Positions 46,901-59,546 of a DNA stretch of 64,000 bases are shown piece after piece. The notes under the pieces are model-generated. The model was given only the letters and a program-made list of their open reading frames with translations, made no database searches and was not told the DNA's origin. A program made the translations under genes and the position numbers. This stretch comes from Bifiguratus adelaidae. Its lineage: Eukaryota > Mucoromycota > Endogonomycetes > Endogonales. The stretch's first letter is position 1. Every line of letters starts with the position of its first letter. The stretch spans positions 50,170 to 114,169 of the forward strand of contig MVBO01000038.1 in the NCBI GenBank assembly GCA_002261195.1, read 5' to 3'.

Positions 46901-49900
46901 GGGCGGAACAGGTGGTCCCTTCCTTCTCTGAGTACTTGTTGATGGATGTCAAGGATGACAACGAGATCGACAGGGAAGAGGAGATGCTCGAGAAACGCCT
47001 CCATCGTCAACGTTCACAAGTATCCAAGTCAACTGCCTGGAGAAGGAATCTCCTGCGACGTTCATACAATTTTGGCGGCGTTAGCGCGGTAAGTAAAATG
47101 ATAGACGCCCTGGACAGTGTTCTTTACTCATACGAAAAAACAGCCGGCGGACGATGATGCTCTGCAAGATATTCAACTGCGCATCCTTCGCGTGCTAGGA
47201 AGGCTTGGAGCTCATAATGCAGCGTTAGTGACGGCGCCTTTAGAAGATGATCGGCACGCCAAAGGAAGCAACAAGATTTGGAAACCGGCGATGGACCGAT
47301 TGATGTCATGGGATCCAGAGAAGCGGCTCAAGCTTAAGTTGCCATTCTCAGATGAGAAAATAGACATGCCGCTAGGTATGAAGTTGCCTACTCCGCGTAA
47401 GATGCTCATATCTGTTTAGGTGATGTGCTGCCTCGAGTCATTGAACTTGCGGAGTTCTCGGTCGACAGAAAGGTTCGCACCGCAGCTTGCGAGTTCCTCC
47501 ATGCTGTGATCGTGATGATGATTGGCAATTCTGCATTCCGCGCCAGGGACTCTAAGGTTGCTGTCAAATCCCCGTATCATAGCATTTACACCAAAGTCTT
47601 CCCGGTTATGTTACGTCTCGCCATTGACATCGATCCGGTTCCTCGCCAACTCTTTCGCCCGCTGGTCGATCAAATCATTCACTGGTTGACTAACAATGCA
47701 CAATATGAAAATCCCGAAACCATAGCTCTTCTCAACTGCTGCTTAAATGCGACGTGCAATAGCAGAGGATCACTTCGCGATTTCGGCGCAGACTGCATTT
47801 TTGAGTTTGCTAAGTGGTCCATCAAGCAGAGCAGCGTAAAGGTGAGAGACTTGCTCGCTTGTTCGATCCCTGCTGAGAGCACCTACAGCATGAAGATAAC
47901 CCCATGAACATGCGATCGCTCTTGAACAGGATATGTGCACTTGCGACGCATCCAACAGCCGCCAAGCGCCTTGCAGCGGCGTTGATCGTCAATCGCATTT
48001 ACCGCTTATTTCAGGAAGAAGCTACTTTTGTGGATCAATTCACTTTCGAACTTCTATTTAATATGCTTCGTTGTCTCAAGCTTTCCGAACATGATCCCGC
48101 ACCTGCAGGTACTATACACATGACGAAATTTTGGCCTTGTTAATTCAATTTAGGGACCCGGATCGCGATCATATCCGCACTGAGGCACATACAACGAATT
48201 ATCATCAAGAAAAAAATTGTCTTCTCCCAGGAAAGCAAAGCTCGACGGAAATTTCCTGGCTTGGCTCAAGCTGACCTGTACAATCTTATCGATTGGCTAG
48301 CAACACAAATTTGCCAGCCTCAGCGAACCTACTCACGCATGTGTCGTGAATTAATCTCGACTTTCGTACCTTTGATTGATGGTAATGTGTTATTGTGGAC
48401 GATACCGTACGACGGTTAGATAATTAATCAATGGCAGAATTCGATTCGCCGGGCAAATGGCTTACATTGCGACTGCGCTTAGACCCTCAATTCCTCGAAC
48501 GGGCTATGCAAAAGAGTGCTATGACTCGGGGGAAGGAATTGCATTCGAATCTGCTGATCTCGTTTCTAGAGTGTTACGATTGGCTGTTGCGCAATCTTGA
48601 CGATATATCGGAAGCCGTCACTCCAAGTTACGCATGGATGAGCGGACCAGTGCAAGTTCTTGTGAAGGAATATGCAAAGCTTCTACGCTCACATATGAAG
48701 CGGAATACCTCAAGCGGTCAAAATGCATCAGTGACAGATTTAGCAGCAGTTGCAATTGTCGAAGCATCGAATACCTTGACTCTTCTTCTTGACATATTAT
48801 CGGCAGTAGTTCAACGACAATTCGAGTCGGGAAAAGATGTGCTCAGCCAGTTGGGCCTATGGACAAACGAATTGGCATACGTGTATTCAGGGATGTTGTT
48901 ATGTCCTTGGAAATTCTCTCACTCCGGTGACCAAGTGTCGACATATGTCGTGAGTGACGAGATAATTGAAATGCACACACATGCACAGAGAAGCCTTGAG
49001 GATCTGCGGAAGCGATTGTCGTCTGGGACATTCAGTACGTTAACTGATTCTCTAAGAAGGGTCTTGTCTGAGCCCGATGTTGATATTCTTCACACCTGGG
49101 GCAGCCAAGGTAAGTTAACGATAACTGTCTAAGAATTTTGAATGATCGTGTTTCCAGAGTACGTACCTGCAAGATATAAATTGACGCTTGACAGCGTCAT
49201 CCGCATTCAAAATTCGGATCTATTGGAGGGTATTCTTGGCCCAAGTCAATATAGACGCTATCTATCGGATGTTTTTGCGCTGTTCCAGAAAGTGTATGCC
49301 ATGCATGACCCTTTACACGACTCTCTTGCGAGTTCGTTACTGCTGCTTTCTGCCGCGTCAAAGGACGTTTGCCGAGCCATTCTTGAGGATTTTCTAGTAA
49401 GCATTATTCGTATCCGCACTCGGGTACATCGACTCACTTGTCGTTAGCACGCCGATACGAATGATGATTTTGACCACGCAAGTTACAGCAAGCTTCAAAG
49501 TACCGTAAGTTTAGTTTACGTCTTCATTACTTTGCTCATGAAATTCTGCAGTTGTCTTTTGCAATTTTTGCAAATGCCGGACACTTTGTACCTCTAATAT
49601 GCGGGATCGCAGTGAGACCTGGTCGTGACATTCTCTTGGAAGGACTTTTCCAACAGTCTGGACAAGCGTTGGGCGAAATAAGGCGCGGATTCTGGTTACA
49701 GGTAATTATACGTGCAACGAAGGTAGCTTACGGGATTCACTCGATGCGATTGCTGTCTGTTTCCAGCTTGAGAGAAATTGTGCAGATCTTGGCAGGCAAG
49801 TTGACTTCTGCAGCTGTGGAAAATGCTTATCGGCGTGTCTTAACATAACATCTGTGCAGAGTTATACAAGATGACGTCGGCGTTGGTTCGTTATCGCTTG

Positions 49901-52900
49901 CCTTTGCAAAGGGATTCGATGTAGCTTGTAAAGACGATTCTTTCAAGCTCAAGGATGTACCGCTTTTGCAAAATCTGTTCTCCACGACGGTCATCCGCGG
50001 CTTACAGGAAGGGAAGACCATTTCTACAAGATTAACCTTCGTAGAATTTATCGCCACGCTATTGCAGTTAGGCAGACCACATGCGCAGGTAAGCTAAGAT
50101 TCCTATGACTTCTAAGCGTCTTACAGGTGACTTGCTTTAGTTGAATCAGCTCTTGGACGATCTCCTCGTCTACAATTTTCCAGCGTCATACAAGGATCTC
50201 ATTGTACAATCAACAACGTATGACATTTATTACGCGCAAAAAGAGCGAGAGCTAACCCACTTCATACTTCTTGTACAGGTTCCAAGAGTACAAAACGTAT
50301 TTAAACATCTTACTTGATCAATTTACTCAAACCGGATGCATGATATTTATACGGACTCTCTTGATGGCGATCTGCAGGGAATGCAAACATTATTTCCTGC
50401 CAAGGGTCAGCTTGCGGCTCAGTATGTACGCCAAAACCATCACGGAGTCTCACTTTTTCGAGATTGCATCCCTGGCAGATAGGTGAGTCTTTGCATAACG
50501 AGGATAAAGACTTAGGCGTTCCACCAGAGAACGACATGCAGACATTACATTCGTTGAAAATTGCCTCAAGGCGATCATCATCCCAATGCTAGAACACGTA
50601 CCTATAACATTATTCAGATCCTATTTCCTACAGAACCTTTCCGCAATCATGTCGACCTTGAAGCAATCGATTGACCCTCGGGTGTCAACTGAAGAGATAC
50701 AAACGATTATGAAGCGGAAAGCCCTATCATTTGATCTACTCAAGATATCCTTTTTCTGATGATGTTGTTCACCTGCGTCGCCTGTTATTAGCCTTGACAA
50801 CCGCTTACCTTCTTTATCAGCGTTTGCCGGCGAAAGACTTCGAAGTAGATAGTCCAATTGGCTTGGAATGGCAGAAATCGAGTAAGCAAAAGCTGACCAT
50901 TGACGTTGTGTCGCTTGGTCACAATATCAAATCCGAAAAGGTATTTCGAAGACGGCCAAATTCCGCCCGCTCGTTGTCTAACGATTGTAGATCTCTTTCG
51001 ACGTGGAAGATCTGATACTCGCTAAGCATCACCTAAACCAAGCAGCATACAACGCCATTGCAGCAGCAATATTATGCACTCAAAGCAAGCCATCATATTT
51101 TCTAGGCTTTCTATTGCAGGAGAATGAGGCAAAAGGCCAGATGTTATGGGAAAACATCATTGACACAAACGTACGCAGAGAGTTACAATGTAAGACAGCT
51201 TCTGACGTGTTCAATAGGCCAGAATTTCGTTAGAGGAGTTCTCTCGAGGCCAGAAAACGAACCAGAGACTAAAGGAATTCCGAGCGCAAGCTGGTTTAGC
51301 TTACAATGGGAATCCAAGCAGGTAATTTATTCGGACTCGCATCGCCTTAGATAGCTTCTTACCTCTAGTTCCAAGCTCTGTCAGATATTTATCGTCACAA
51401 TGGCTGGTTGGAACAAGCCTTAGTCAGGTAAATGAGAAAGCTGCGCACAAACCTCGTTTGGTATTAACGAAACTTCTAGGAGCCTTCCACCGCGGGAGTC
51501 ACAAGCGATACCCCAGCAGAGGATTCTCAAATCGAAGCCATCGACCGGATATCTGTTGATCAAGCATGGCAATTGTAGTAAGCATACGGCAGGCATATGT
51601 TTCAGCACTCCTCACATTGACCTTGCTTAGTGAACTAGAGAGCGAACTTGATATTGAAGCTATAGATGATCATCCTTGCTTTCGGACCTTGCTCACAGTG
51701 GTTCGGCGTTTGCATCTACAAATTCAACCTCCCGACGAAAGTACGCCGACGATGCCGTCGGGATACTGGGGCACTGTGTTGTTCAAGAAGTTCAGTTCTA
51801 AGGGTCTGTGCGCATGTCTTGACTGTACATTCCATACTAACGGCAATACAGTGACTCCAATCAACATCAAAGTGTTCATCGCGAGGGTGATATCAGTTCT
51901 ACCTACTGCTTTCGAGCCCTGCAGAAACTCCTGGATCCCAGTATTGACAGACTTTATCTGCCAAGGTTACAAATTTGGTGCCCCCTTGAACTGCTTGGTC
52001 CAAGTACGTTCTCGAATTTCAATGAAGATAACAACGTTTCTGACATTACACGTAGGACATATGCGCTTTAGTTCTCGGATGGAGCTTTAAACATGAGAAA
52101 GCGAATGAAGCGAACGCTTTCTGTGCAGAACGCCTATTGGTATGTTGCAATCCCAATCGTCAATCGCAACTGAAAGGATACCCAGAGTTATTTGCTTCGA
52201 AACGTGACCAAGGACGTTAATCGGATAGTATTGGAGTACGTCAAAGTCATTTGCCAAATCTGGGGACGTAACATAATGCCGCCAACAGTAAGTTTCGTTG
52301 AAAAGCTTACGTAGATTCTATACTTACATATCTGCAGCAATTTCTCTTCGACAAACTTAATGATCAAACTGACACGCTACAGACATTCTGGCTGAGCGTT
52401 ATCTCGATCTTGGTATCCAACTCAATAGCAATGTTTAGCGACGGAAAGTCATTCGATGGCCATGTCACATTCCAAGACTTTTGGCAAGCCGTTGGTGCGC
52501 ATATGCGCGTGAAATCTAAAAGCATTTACGCAAAAGCATCCGAGGAAGGTGGTTGGGGTAATGATACTCTGAAGAAAACTGATTGTTTGCGCATTGCAGG
52601 TCATTGCTTTTGCTCTTTCAAAATCCAAGGCAAATAGCAATGAGACGTCTACTCTTCAACGCATAATCGAAAATCAAGTAAGCGCGCATTCAATTTGGTT
52701 AAAAGGTGGCATTCTGTTGACATTAAAAAGCTGGAAACTCTTGGGGCTGTTTCGGGAGCATCAGACCTCGCCAAGTGGATCTTATGCACATATGCGGTCA
52801 TTCGTGAGCATGAGCCATTGGGGGGCCAGTATGCCAACAAAATTCTGTTCTACCTTCCGTCGCTGAATGCTGAGAGCAGGTACTACGCGTTGAATATTCT

Positions 52901-55900
52901 TGCTTGTGCAGGATCATTCGTAGAGAGTTTATATACTTCCTTGGTATCTAAAAACTTCCTTTCAATCATAAGGGAAAGGTAGGCGGGAAAAATCCCTTTC
53001 AGATAGCATGGGGTTTTACTGATTGGGATGCAGGGATGTTTCCATGCAGATAGCTTCGTTGAAAGTGATCAAAGCCCTTCTCCCACAAATTCGTTCCACT
53101 GAAGCCATCGTACTTGTGGAGACATTGCGGGATGTTTTTCGCTATCACAAGGATCTCGAGTGCTTGGTGGGTAGAAAGTTGACACTGCTGATGGGAATCC
53201 TGAGATTTTTCATTAAACCACAGAAACTGTATTTCCGGATATTGATGGATATGTACGAAAGGGATGCCGACTATGGATTAGCGACAAAATTGAAGCCAGA
53301 GTTACTTCGCGGACTAGTCTCCAGAGAGCCGGAGATCACAGAAATGGTGGCCACATTTTGGGTCTCCAAGCTATCTTTGTCGACTAATGTATACAATCGC
53401 TTACAACAAATCATTAGGTAGGTGACTGTGGCAATCGTTGAAGAACATGAGAATTGAAACGTTGCATGACTTGGTATAGTGACATGTATGAACCATTGGC
53501 GGAAGACAGTTATGTCGGCTACGCGTCGGCGTTGTTGTGGGATATCTCGCGTCAAAGCAAAGCTTATCATTCCGTCATATTCGACGAGCCACTCCCGAAC
53601 GCAAGGTTCGACGCGAATTACCAGAAGATTATCACTACGCCCTCTTTTTTTGCGAGCACAAGCACACCGTTATTTGCCGCATCGCAAACTCAACAGGTAT
53701 CTTCAAAGCGGCTGGATAAGTTGTTCGTTTGCTCACTCAATTTCCTTTCCCGGCTTAGTCGCTCAGTGCTTCGTATGGTGAGGTTGGAGTGCGTGCTACG
53801 GTTGTTGACTTCGATTTCACTCCAACACAGCAAGCAGGTAAGGCAGCGTCTAACGCTATCATTAGATTTTTCACAGTAGCTATTTAGTTGCCATTCCGCA
53901 ATTGGGAGATTTGAGCATAGAACAGTTGTCATCAGACTATGCCCGAACCAAGAGGTACGCAGTGGACAACATAACGATTACTGACAGCTTCATAGTAGAT
54001 TCGAAGACGAATCTCTATCTGCGGATACAGCCTTATTTTCTCGTAGAGGCAAATGGTCTTTGGATCCTAGAATTTCTGGAGAAAGATTTGCAAAGATTAC
54101 GGAGGAAAATCGTAGACGATTGACTGTGCAGAGGTCGCAGAAGGGACTCCATGATCGGAAAGTAGCCATCATGCGACAGTACCGCAAAGGTACGCTAGAT
54201 TACCACTTGGACAGTGCATATCTGACTTGGACACGTCTGCTGACACTACACTATAGGAGAGTTACCGGACATTCAGATACGTTTCGCCGACCTGCTGGAA
54301 CCTTTGATGTCATTATTTAAGGGAGATCACGACATTTCCACAGCAGTCTTCTCCAGTTTGGTCACTGCCATAGTGAGAAACATTGTTGCCTCAAATGTTA
54401 TGGTAACTTAGGTACGCATTCGCACTACGCCAGCGCTGACAAAGTCAACTTAGAACGAAAGCGAAGTGATCGACTACCGAACCAAAATCGTGCGACAAAT
54501 CGATCATATGCTTACTTCATCAATGCTATTTTCCAAAACGTTTGTTACGTCGGTCCTGACTGTATACAACGACATTGCAGAAGAAGTGCCCATCCCAAAT
54601 GCGATCGCGCGTGCTTGCCTCAATAGTGACAGCCATCGATTGGGTATACTGGTTATGACAGGAAAGGCACTTTTTACAGCATCACCCGACCGTCAAAGTA
54701 CGTGTAGGCTTAATGTGCATAGCTTCACATCGCTGAATGCTGTTAAGCAGGGGCCAAGAGAAGGAGAACCGAAATCAAGCAGGTAACGGAAGATAAGGCC
54801 ATATGGTTATCTATCGCAAGGCTCTATCAAGGAATCGATGAGCTGGACGTCTATCGAAGCATTTTTCACACTCGTATAGCGACATCAGAGGCCGCGAAAC
54901 GTGAGAATATCATTTCAGTGGCTAGTTCATGTAGTAACAATCTTGGGCGCAGGAGCAATCGATGTAGAACTATCTGGCGACTTCGGCCAAGCGTACAAAC
55001 TATTTTCACAAATATCTGACGCGCCAGAGGAAGAAAGCCGGGCCTGCGAGGTTCGTCTACTTGCCGTTCGGATCAGCTTGTGGGCTTAACAAATTGCCTT
55101 TAAGGGTGTTGTGTGCGAGGCTGAGCGACTCGATTGTCTGCGTCAATTGGGTCGGTGGGACGTTCTAAGAGACGAGTTATTGGATGTCTTACACGATGAC
55201 ATATCGCAGTTGCTGGGACCTGGGGACAAGGTGAGTGCCGAATTCCTGAATAATCATCAGCAATGATATTAACTTTGTCCTAGTTTGAATTACTACCCAT
55301 GTTCTTGAATACCTTCTTGAAACTACCAAAGGGCAGAGAAGATGAAGACGGCATGTTTGTGCCATGGGATGAGAACAACCCAAACCCGGCCCTCAAATTG
55401 ATTACGGATGCGAACGATTTTCCGCAGTCTTTGGCGGCAATGGAGGAAAGGTGTAGTGTCGGTAAGCGCACGCTCGCAACTTGGTGATGCGTGGCTGACG
55501 CGCCAGGTCTTAGAGCTTGCAATTGCTGCTCTATTAAATTCCAATGTTGACCGGGCGAAACATCAAGTTCGGAATTCTTTTCGTCAATTTCTAAGTCAGT
55601 GGGCAAACAGCCATCCTTTAGCCTTGAGCTCGAGGCTCAAATCGCTTGAACATCTGCTTAAGGTATGTTAATACTTTGCACTTCTGCCGATGGAATCCTG
55701 ACTTTATCAGATAACTGATGTTGATGACATTACGTTTTCTTTGTCGCTGGATGAGCATGCATTCGCACAAAGGATCCATCAGTGGGCATATAGGTAATTC
55801 GCCGCTGTTGCCCTGAGTTATCGTGTACTCAACAAATGCTCAGATTACCATCGAAACGCAGTCAAACGGCAACATGGAAAGACATCATTGATAACAGATT

Positions 55901-58900
55901 GATATTGCTCGATAGCATATTGCAAGAGGAGAACAAACATCCAAAGGTGTAGTATATCGCCGTCGCTATGTATAATTACCAATCCATTTCGCAGATCAAG
56001 GATGTTGTTCTGCCACGATTGAGATCAATCTTCTACAGACAGCTTTCATCAGCAGCTCGGCAGCAGCACAATTTCTCACTGGCTGCTGATTGTTTACGGC
56101 AATCCAAGCAAGCTGAAGGAGGAGAAATCGATTCTTTGGTATCTGCCTTGAAATTGAATCTTACAATGTTTACGGCAAGCGACACCAATCAAGCAAAATA
56201 TAAGGTCCTCGCCAGAACAATCAGATATACAGATGTTAGAGATGTGAGTTGTGGATGCATCAGTCATCTAAATTCCTACTAACACATTACACTCCTTTTA
56301 GGGTGCTACGTTGAAGCAGGCTACGCCAACGCAATTGAATCGGTATCTGCAGCTTGTCACCAAAGTGCATCTTGCCTCTATGCAATTTGGTTGCTGGGAC
56401 CAAGTCATGGCTTCCGAGATCACGAACTTGATTGGAAGTTTCAGCAGCTGGAATGAAGTGCTGAATGACCTGAATAAGAGGGCATTCGCCCCCCTACAGC
56501 AATCCCTATCGGACCTTGAAATGATACCGGTGAGATTTTGGTCTTGTTTCCAATTGGCAGCTATTGATGCGGAAAACGTCTAGCGCAAGCAACAAGCGAA
56601 AAGCTATTTCGCTTTGGCAATGTATTGCAACGAGGTTCTTAAATTGAGCGAGGCGCATGCAGATAACTTGGTAGGCTTTGCTTGCATTAGGTTTGCCTGA
56701 ACAATAGTAACGCGTTTCGGTTAGCGCTTTGGCACAGTTGCCGATTACCCTCGCCTGGTCGTTGAAGGCGTATTCCTGTCAATGCGTTTAGGACATCGTA
56801 GAGCGACGGATTTGGTCCCACGTCTTCTTCAGCTCATTGATGTAGATAGCGCCGCGGCGTCGGCTTTCCAACTGCAAGCGAGGAAGCTGTCCGATGTCTG
56901 GGTAATGCTACGCTGGATGCCTCAGATCTTAGCCGTGCTTGACAAGCCGTCGAGTATTGCTTTGCGCGACATTGTATCCAGGGTCAGTCCTCACAGAATT
57001 CAAAAAACCATCTTCACCGCATGCTTACAAATTTCCATAACTCTAGCTCGCCAAGGAGTATCCAGAGGCTTTATATTATCCACTCGTCATAAGTCTCGAA
57101 TGCTATCAATTCGAAACTACAAGCGACGAGAGGGACAGTGCTGCTTTCGTCAAATACGTTCATCAGAGTGTCAAGTCCAATATCATGGAACGCTTCGCAT
57201 TCGAATTGCGCAGACTTACTCATCCAGAGCATTTGGTCAAAGACTGGCTCGACAATAGCGTCGTAAGTGCTTTTCTTTTGCCTCCTAAAATCACTAATAA
57301 TTTGTTTGAAAAGGCTCTCTTTGCTTCTTCCGGTCAACGCAAGGTGCGCACCTTGTTCCAAGAGCTAAAGCGCCTTGTCCTGGATACTTCTAGTCCATAC
57401 GTTGGGGAGACCGCCAAAGCCTTTGCAAAAAAGTATGCGGATAAGCTTTTCGAACTATGTGGTATGTCCCGACGTCTACTCCACGAAATGTACGAGTGAC
57501 ATTTTCCTTCTAGGAAAAGATGGCGAAAAGCTCGAGTCGATGTCAAGCAAAGATTTTGTCCGCGTACAACGGTATTATCAGACTGAAATACATAACAAGA
57601 AATATGCTTCCTCGTCAGATTTGCTGCGATCCTTTTCTCCGTGGCTGGCTGATTGGTTAGCATCAGATATGGATGAGGTTGGTTGCCAAATTCGGTACTC
57701 ACATAGATTGAAGTCACTCATATCATTTTAGACAATAGAGGTGCCCGGCCAATACACCGGCATTGAAAAACCACGTCCTGAAACGCATGCCAAGGTTGTC
57801 AAAGTCGATCAGCGTCTGTTGGTTATGAACTCAATACGGAAGCCGAAACGTGTAACTTTACTAGCCTCGGATGAGTTGGAGCATCCATTCCTCGTAAAGG
57901 TAAGAGGTCAGTGATTGCTGGATATTTGCGTTAATGCTAAGCTGTCTGTGGCATTAAGGGTGGCGAGGACCTCCGATTAGATCAAAGAATTGAGCAGCTT
58001 TTCTCTTTTATGAACGATGAGGTACAACGCCGCGTACAAGGCGGGTCGCAAAAGTTGGGCATTCGTACTTATAAGGTAGGTTCGAATAACGAGTGGATGA
58101 GTTCTCCCCTAAAATGTCATCCTGTTCAGGTCATACCCATGAGTGTCAACGTTGGTGCAATTGAATGGTTGACCGATACGAAACCCTTGCGGGGGGCAAT
58201 TGAAAGCCAAATTAATTCGAGAGATCAGATCGTGAAGGGTATGGAAATGCATCGTAATTGGGTGGCGAAGCATGGAGGCGAACCTCAAGGTAAGGATACA
58301 AGCTGCTGAACTGCTTATGCAGAAAACTTAAGTCAAAATTGCAGGCTATCATGCAATGTTTAAAGCTAAGCGAGAGGATGCGATACGTCATTTCGAGCAA
58401 CTCAGAAATCTTTTTCCTGGAAACCTGCTGCGAACGTCAATGCTAAAAATGGCATCATCAGCGGAAGCCTTTCATTTCATTTCAACAAACTTCGCTTCGA
58501 GCTTAGCAACTATCTGCATCTACGGTTACTTGTTAGGTATGGCAAATACTCATCCTACACGCAGTGGTTAACGTTCAACTAGGGATTGGCGATCGGCACT
58601 TGGAAAACTTCCTGATTGATCTTGAAAGGTGACTTAGTGTGTGCGTATTGGTACCTTGGGCTGACCCTAGTATTTCTGAAAGTGGCCGTCTCATACCGAT
58701 AGATTTCGGGCATGCTTTTGGTTCTGCAACGGAACTTCTGCCTGTCCCCGAGCTCGTTCCCTTTCGCATGACACCGCAATTGCAAGGATTTTTTGAACCT
58801 CTTGGGGTGGACTGCCTGCTGAAGCATTTAATGGTTGATATAATGAGAGGTGATTTCAAAGGGTCATCCATTCGCATATTCTTATGATCCTCTCCGAAGG

Positions 58901-59447
58901 CCTTCGCGAGGCGGATGATATTTTGCGAAATGCAATGGACGTATTTGTGAATGAGCCGCTTTTAGATTGGAAGAAGCATGCTCTCAAATCCGGAAAAACA
59001 CAAAGTAAGTCGAACCAATGCGTGTGATCTCCGTTTACGCGATTACACTACAGAAAAACCCGAGAATGGCGATTCTCTGGACGCGTCAATGTCAAGTCAG
59101 GACAGTCTACAATGGTACCCAAAACATAAACTGCAAATTGCAGAGCAAAAGCTGAAGGGGGTAGAACCAGCAGGTAATGTTACCCTCCTGTTAAGACTTC
59201 CGGTTTCTAATTGTGAACGATTTTTGCAGCGATTACCATGGAAGAGATTGCTTTCGGGCATTCCGGAAAGCCGTATTATTCGGCATTGAAGAGAATTATG
59301 GAAAGCACAAGGTTAGCCGAAAACAAAACCGGCAACCAAGATCGTAAAACGCTGTCCGTTGCGGAACAGGTGGACAACTTAATCAACATTGCCACGGATC
59401 CTAATGTGCTGGCGCGCTCCTGGGTAGGCTGGATGTCATGGATGTAG
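43960..59447 (+). CDS. PRKDC: DNA-dependent protein kinase catalytic subunit (DNA-PKcs)
   Basis: DNA-PKcs is the PI3K-like kinase that binds Ku at DNA ends in non-homologous end joining. The gene is broken by dozens of introns of about 50 nt. The inferred product is about 4000 residues, like human. Matches run end to end: TAGLQILLDHASLF (45.07 kb), HPLISGFYKILS (46.45 kb), WDPEKRLKLKLPFSDEK, FPVMLRLAIDIDPVPRQLF and QIIHWLTNNAQYENPET with FAKWSIKQ (47.3-47.8 kb), ELDIEAIDDHPCF (51.6 kb), an ABCDE-like segment (53.6-53.85 kb), RQYRKG spliced to ELPDIQIRFADLLEPL (54.3 kb), a FAT domain, the kinase and the FATC. The PI3K-like groups ATM, ATR and TOR are excluded by these N-terminal and activation-loop matches. 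The start is MSAAETLRVYLERL. An upstream ATG at 43928 hits a stop quickly. Some middle exon junctions were not resolved. Confidence 0.93.
44117..44171 (+). other. Probable GC-AG intron in DNA-PKcs
   Basis: The donor is gcaagt after CAGG and the acceptor is ggtag, with a textbook branch site gctctaac. Removing these 55 nt joins TDNEQ to DLASALIFD in frame. Reading through instead leads away from the conserved frame. Confidence 0.6.
53630..53850 (+). other. ABCDE-like autophosphorylation segment of DNA-PKcs
   Basis: TPLFAASQTQQ, then a 62-nt intron (53696-53757), then SLSASYGEVGVRAT and DFDFTPTQQA. It aligns with human TPMFVETQASQGTL, EGSLSARWPVAGQIRAT and HDFTLTQTA, the region that holds the ABCDE sites. 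Present here are one SQ (ASQ), one TQ next to it and a C-terminal TQ (PTQ). The human ATQ in the middle reads ATV. Confidence 0.75.
57732..58900 (+). other. PI3K-like kinase domain of DNA-PKcs
   Basis: VPGQYTGIEKPRPETH leads into the N-lobe. [20 protein letters not shown] holds the ATP lysine region, across an intron. SSAEAFHFISTNFASSLATI is followed by LGIGDRHLENFLIDLE, the DRHxxN catalytic loop. The DFG region IPIDFGHAFGSATELLPVPE continues into LVPFRMT. The sequence AFGSAT..LPVPEL.PFR is diagnostic for DNA-PKcs among PIKKs. All catalytic residues I can place are intact. Confidence 0.93.
59350..59447 (+). other. FATC of DNA-PKcs
   Basis: VDNLINIATDPNVLARSWVG followed by WMSWM and a stop. 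Human ends ATDPNILGRTWEGWEPWM. The terminal aromatic-Met is kept, which indicates an intact 3' end. Confidence 0.92.
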
Positions 59448-59546
59448 AGCATATTGCAAAGCGTCTTGTAGCTGACATGTATGAAAATGGAGCATATATA
59501 TACAACGGTAACTGTAATAGCCACCGAATGCAAGTCTAGGTAGATG

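Noticed and set aside
57732-58900. Kinase could be ATM, ATR, TOR or SMG1
   Set aside because: The activation segment AFGSAT..LPVPEL.PFR, the ELPDIQI motif and N-terminal HEAT matches are specific to DNA-PKcs. No FRB domain is seen.
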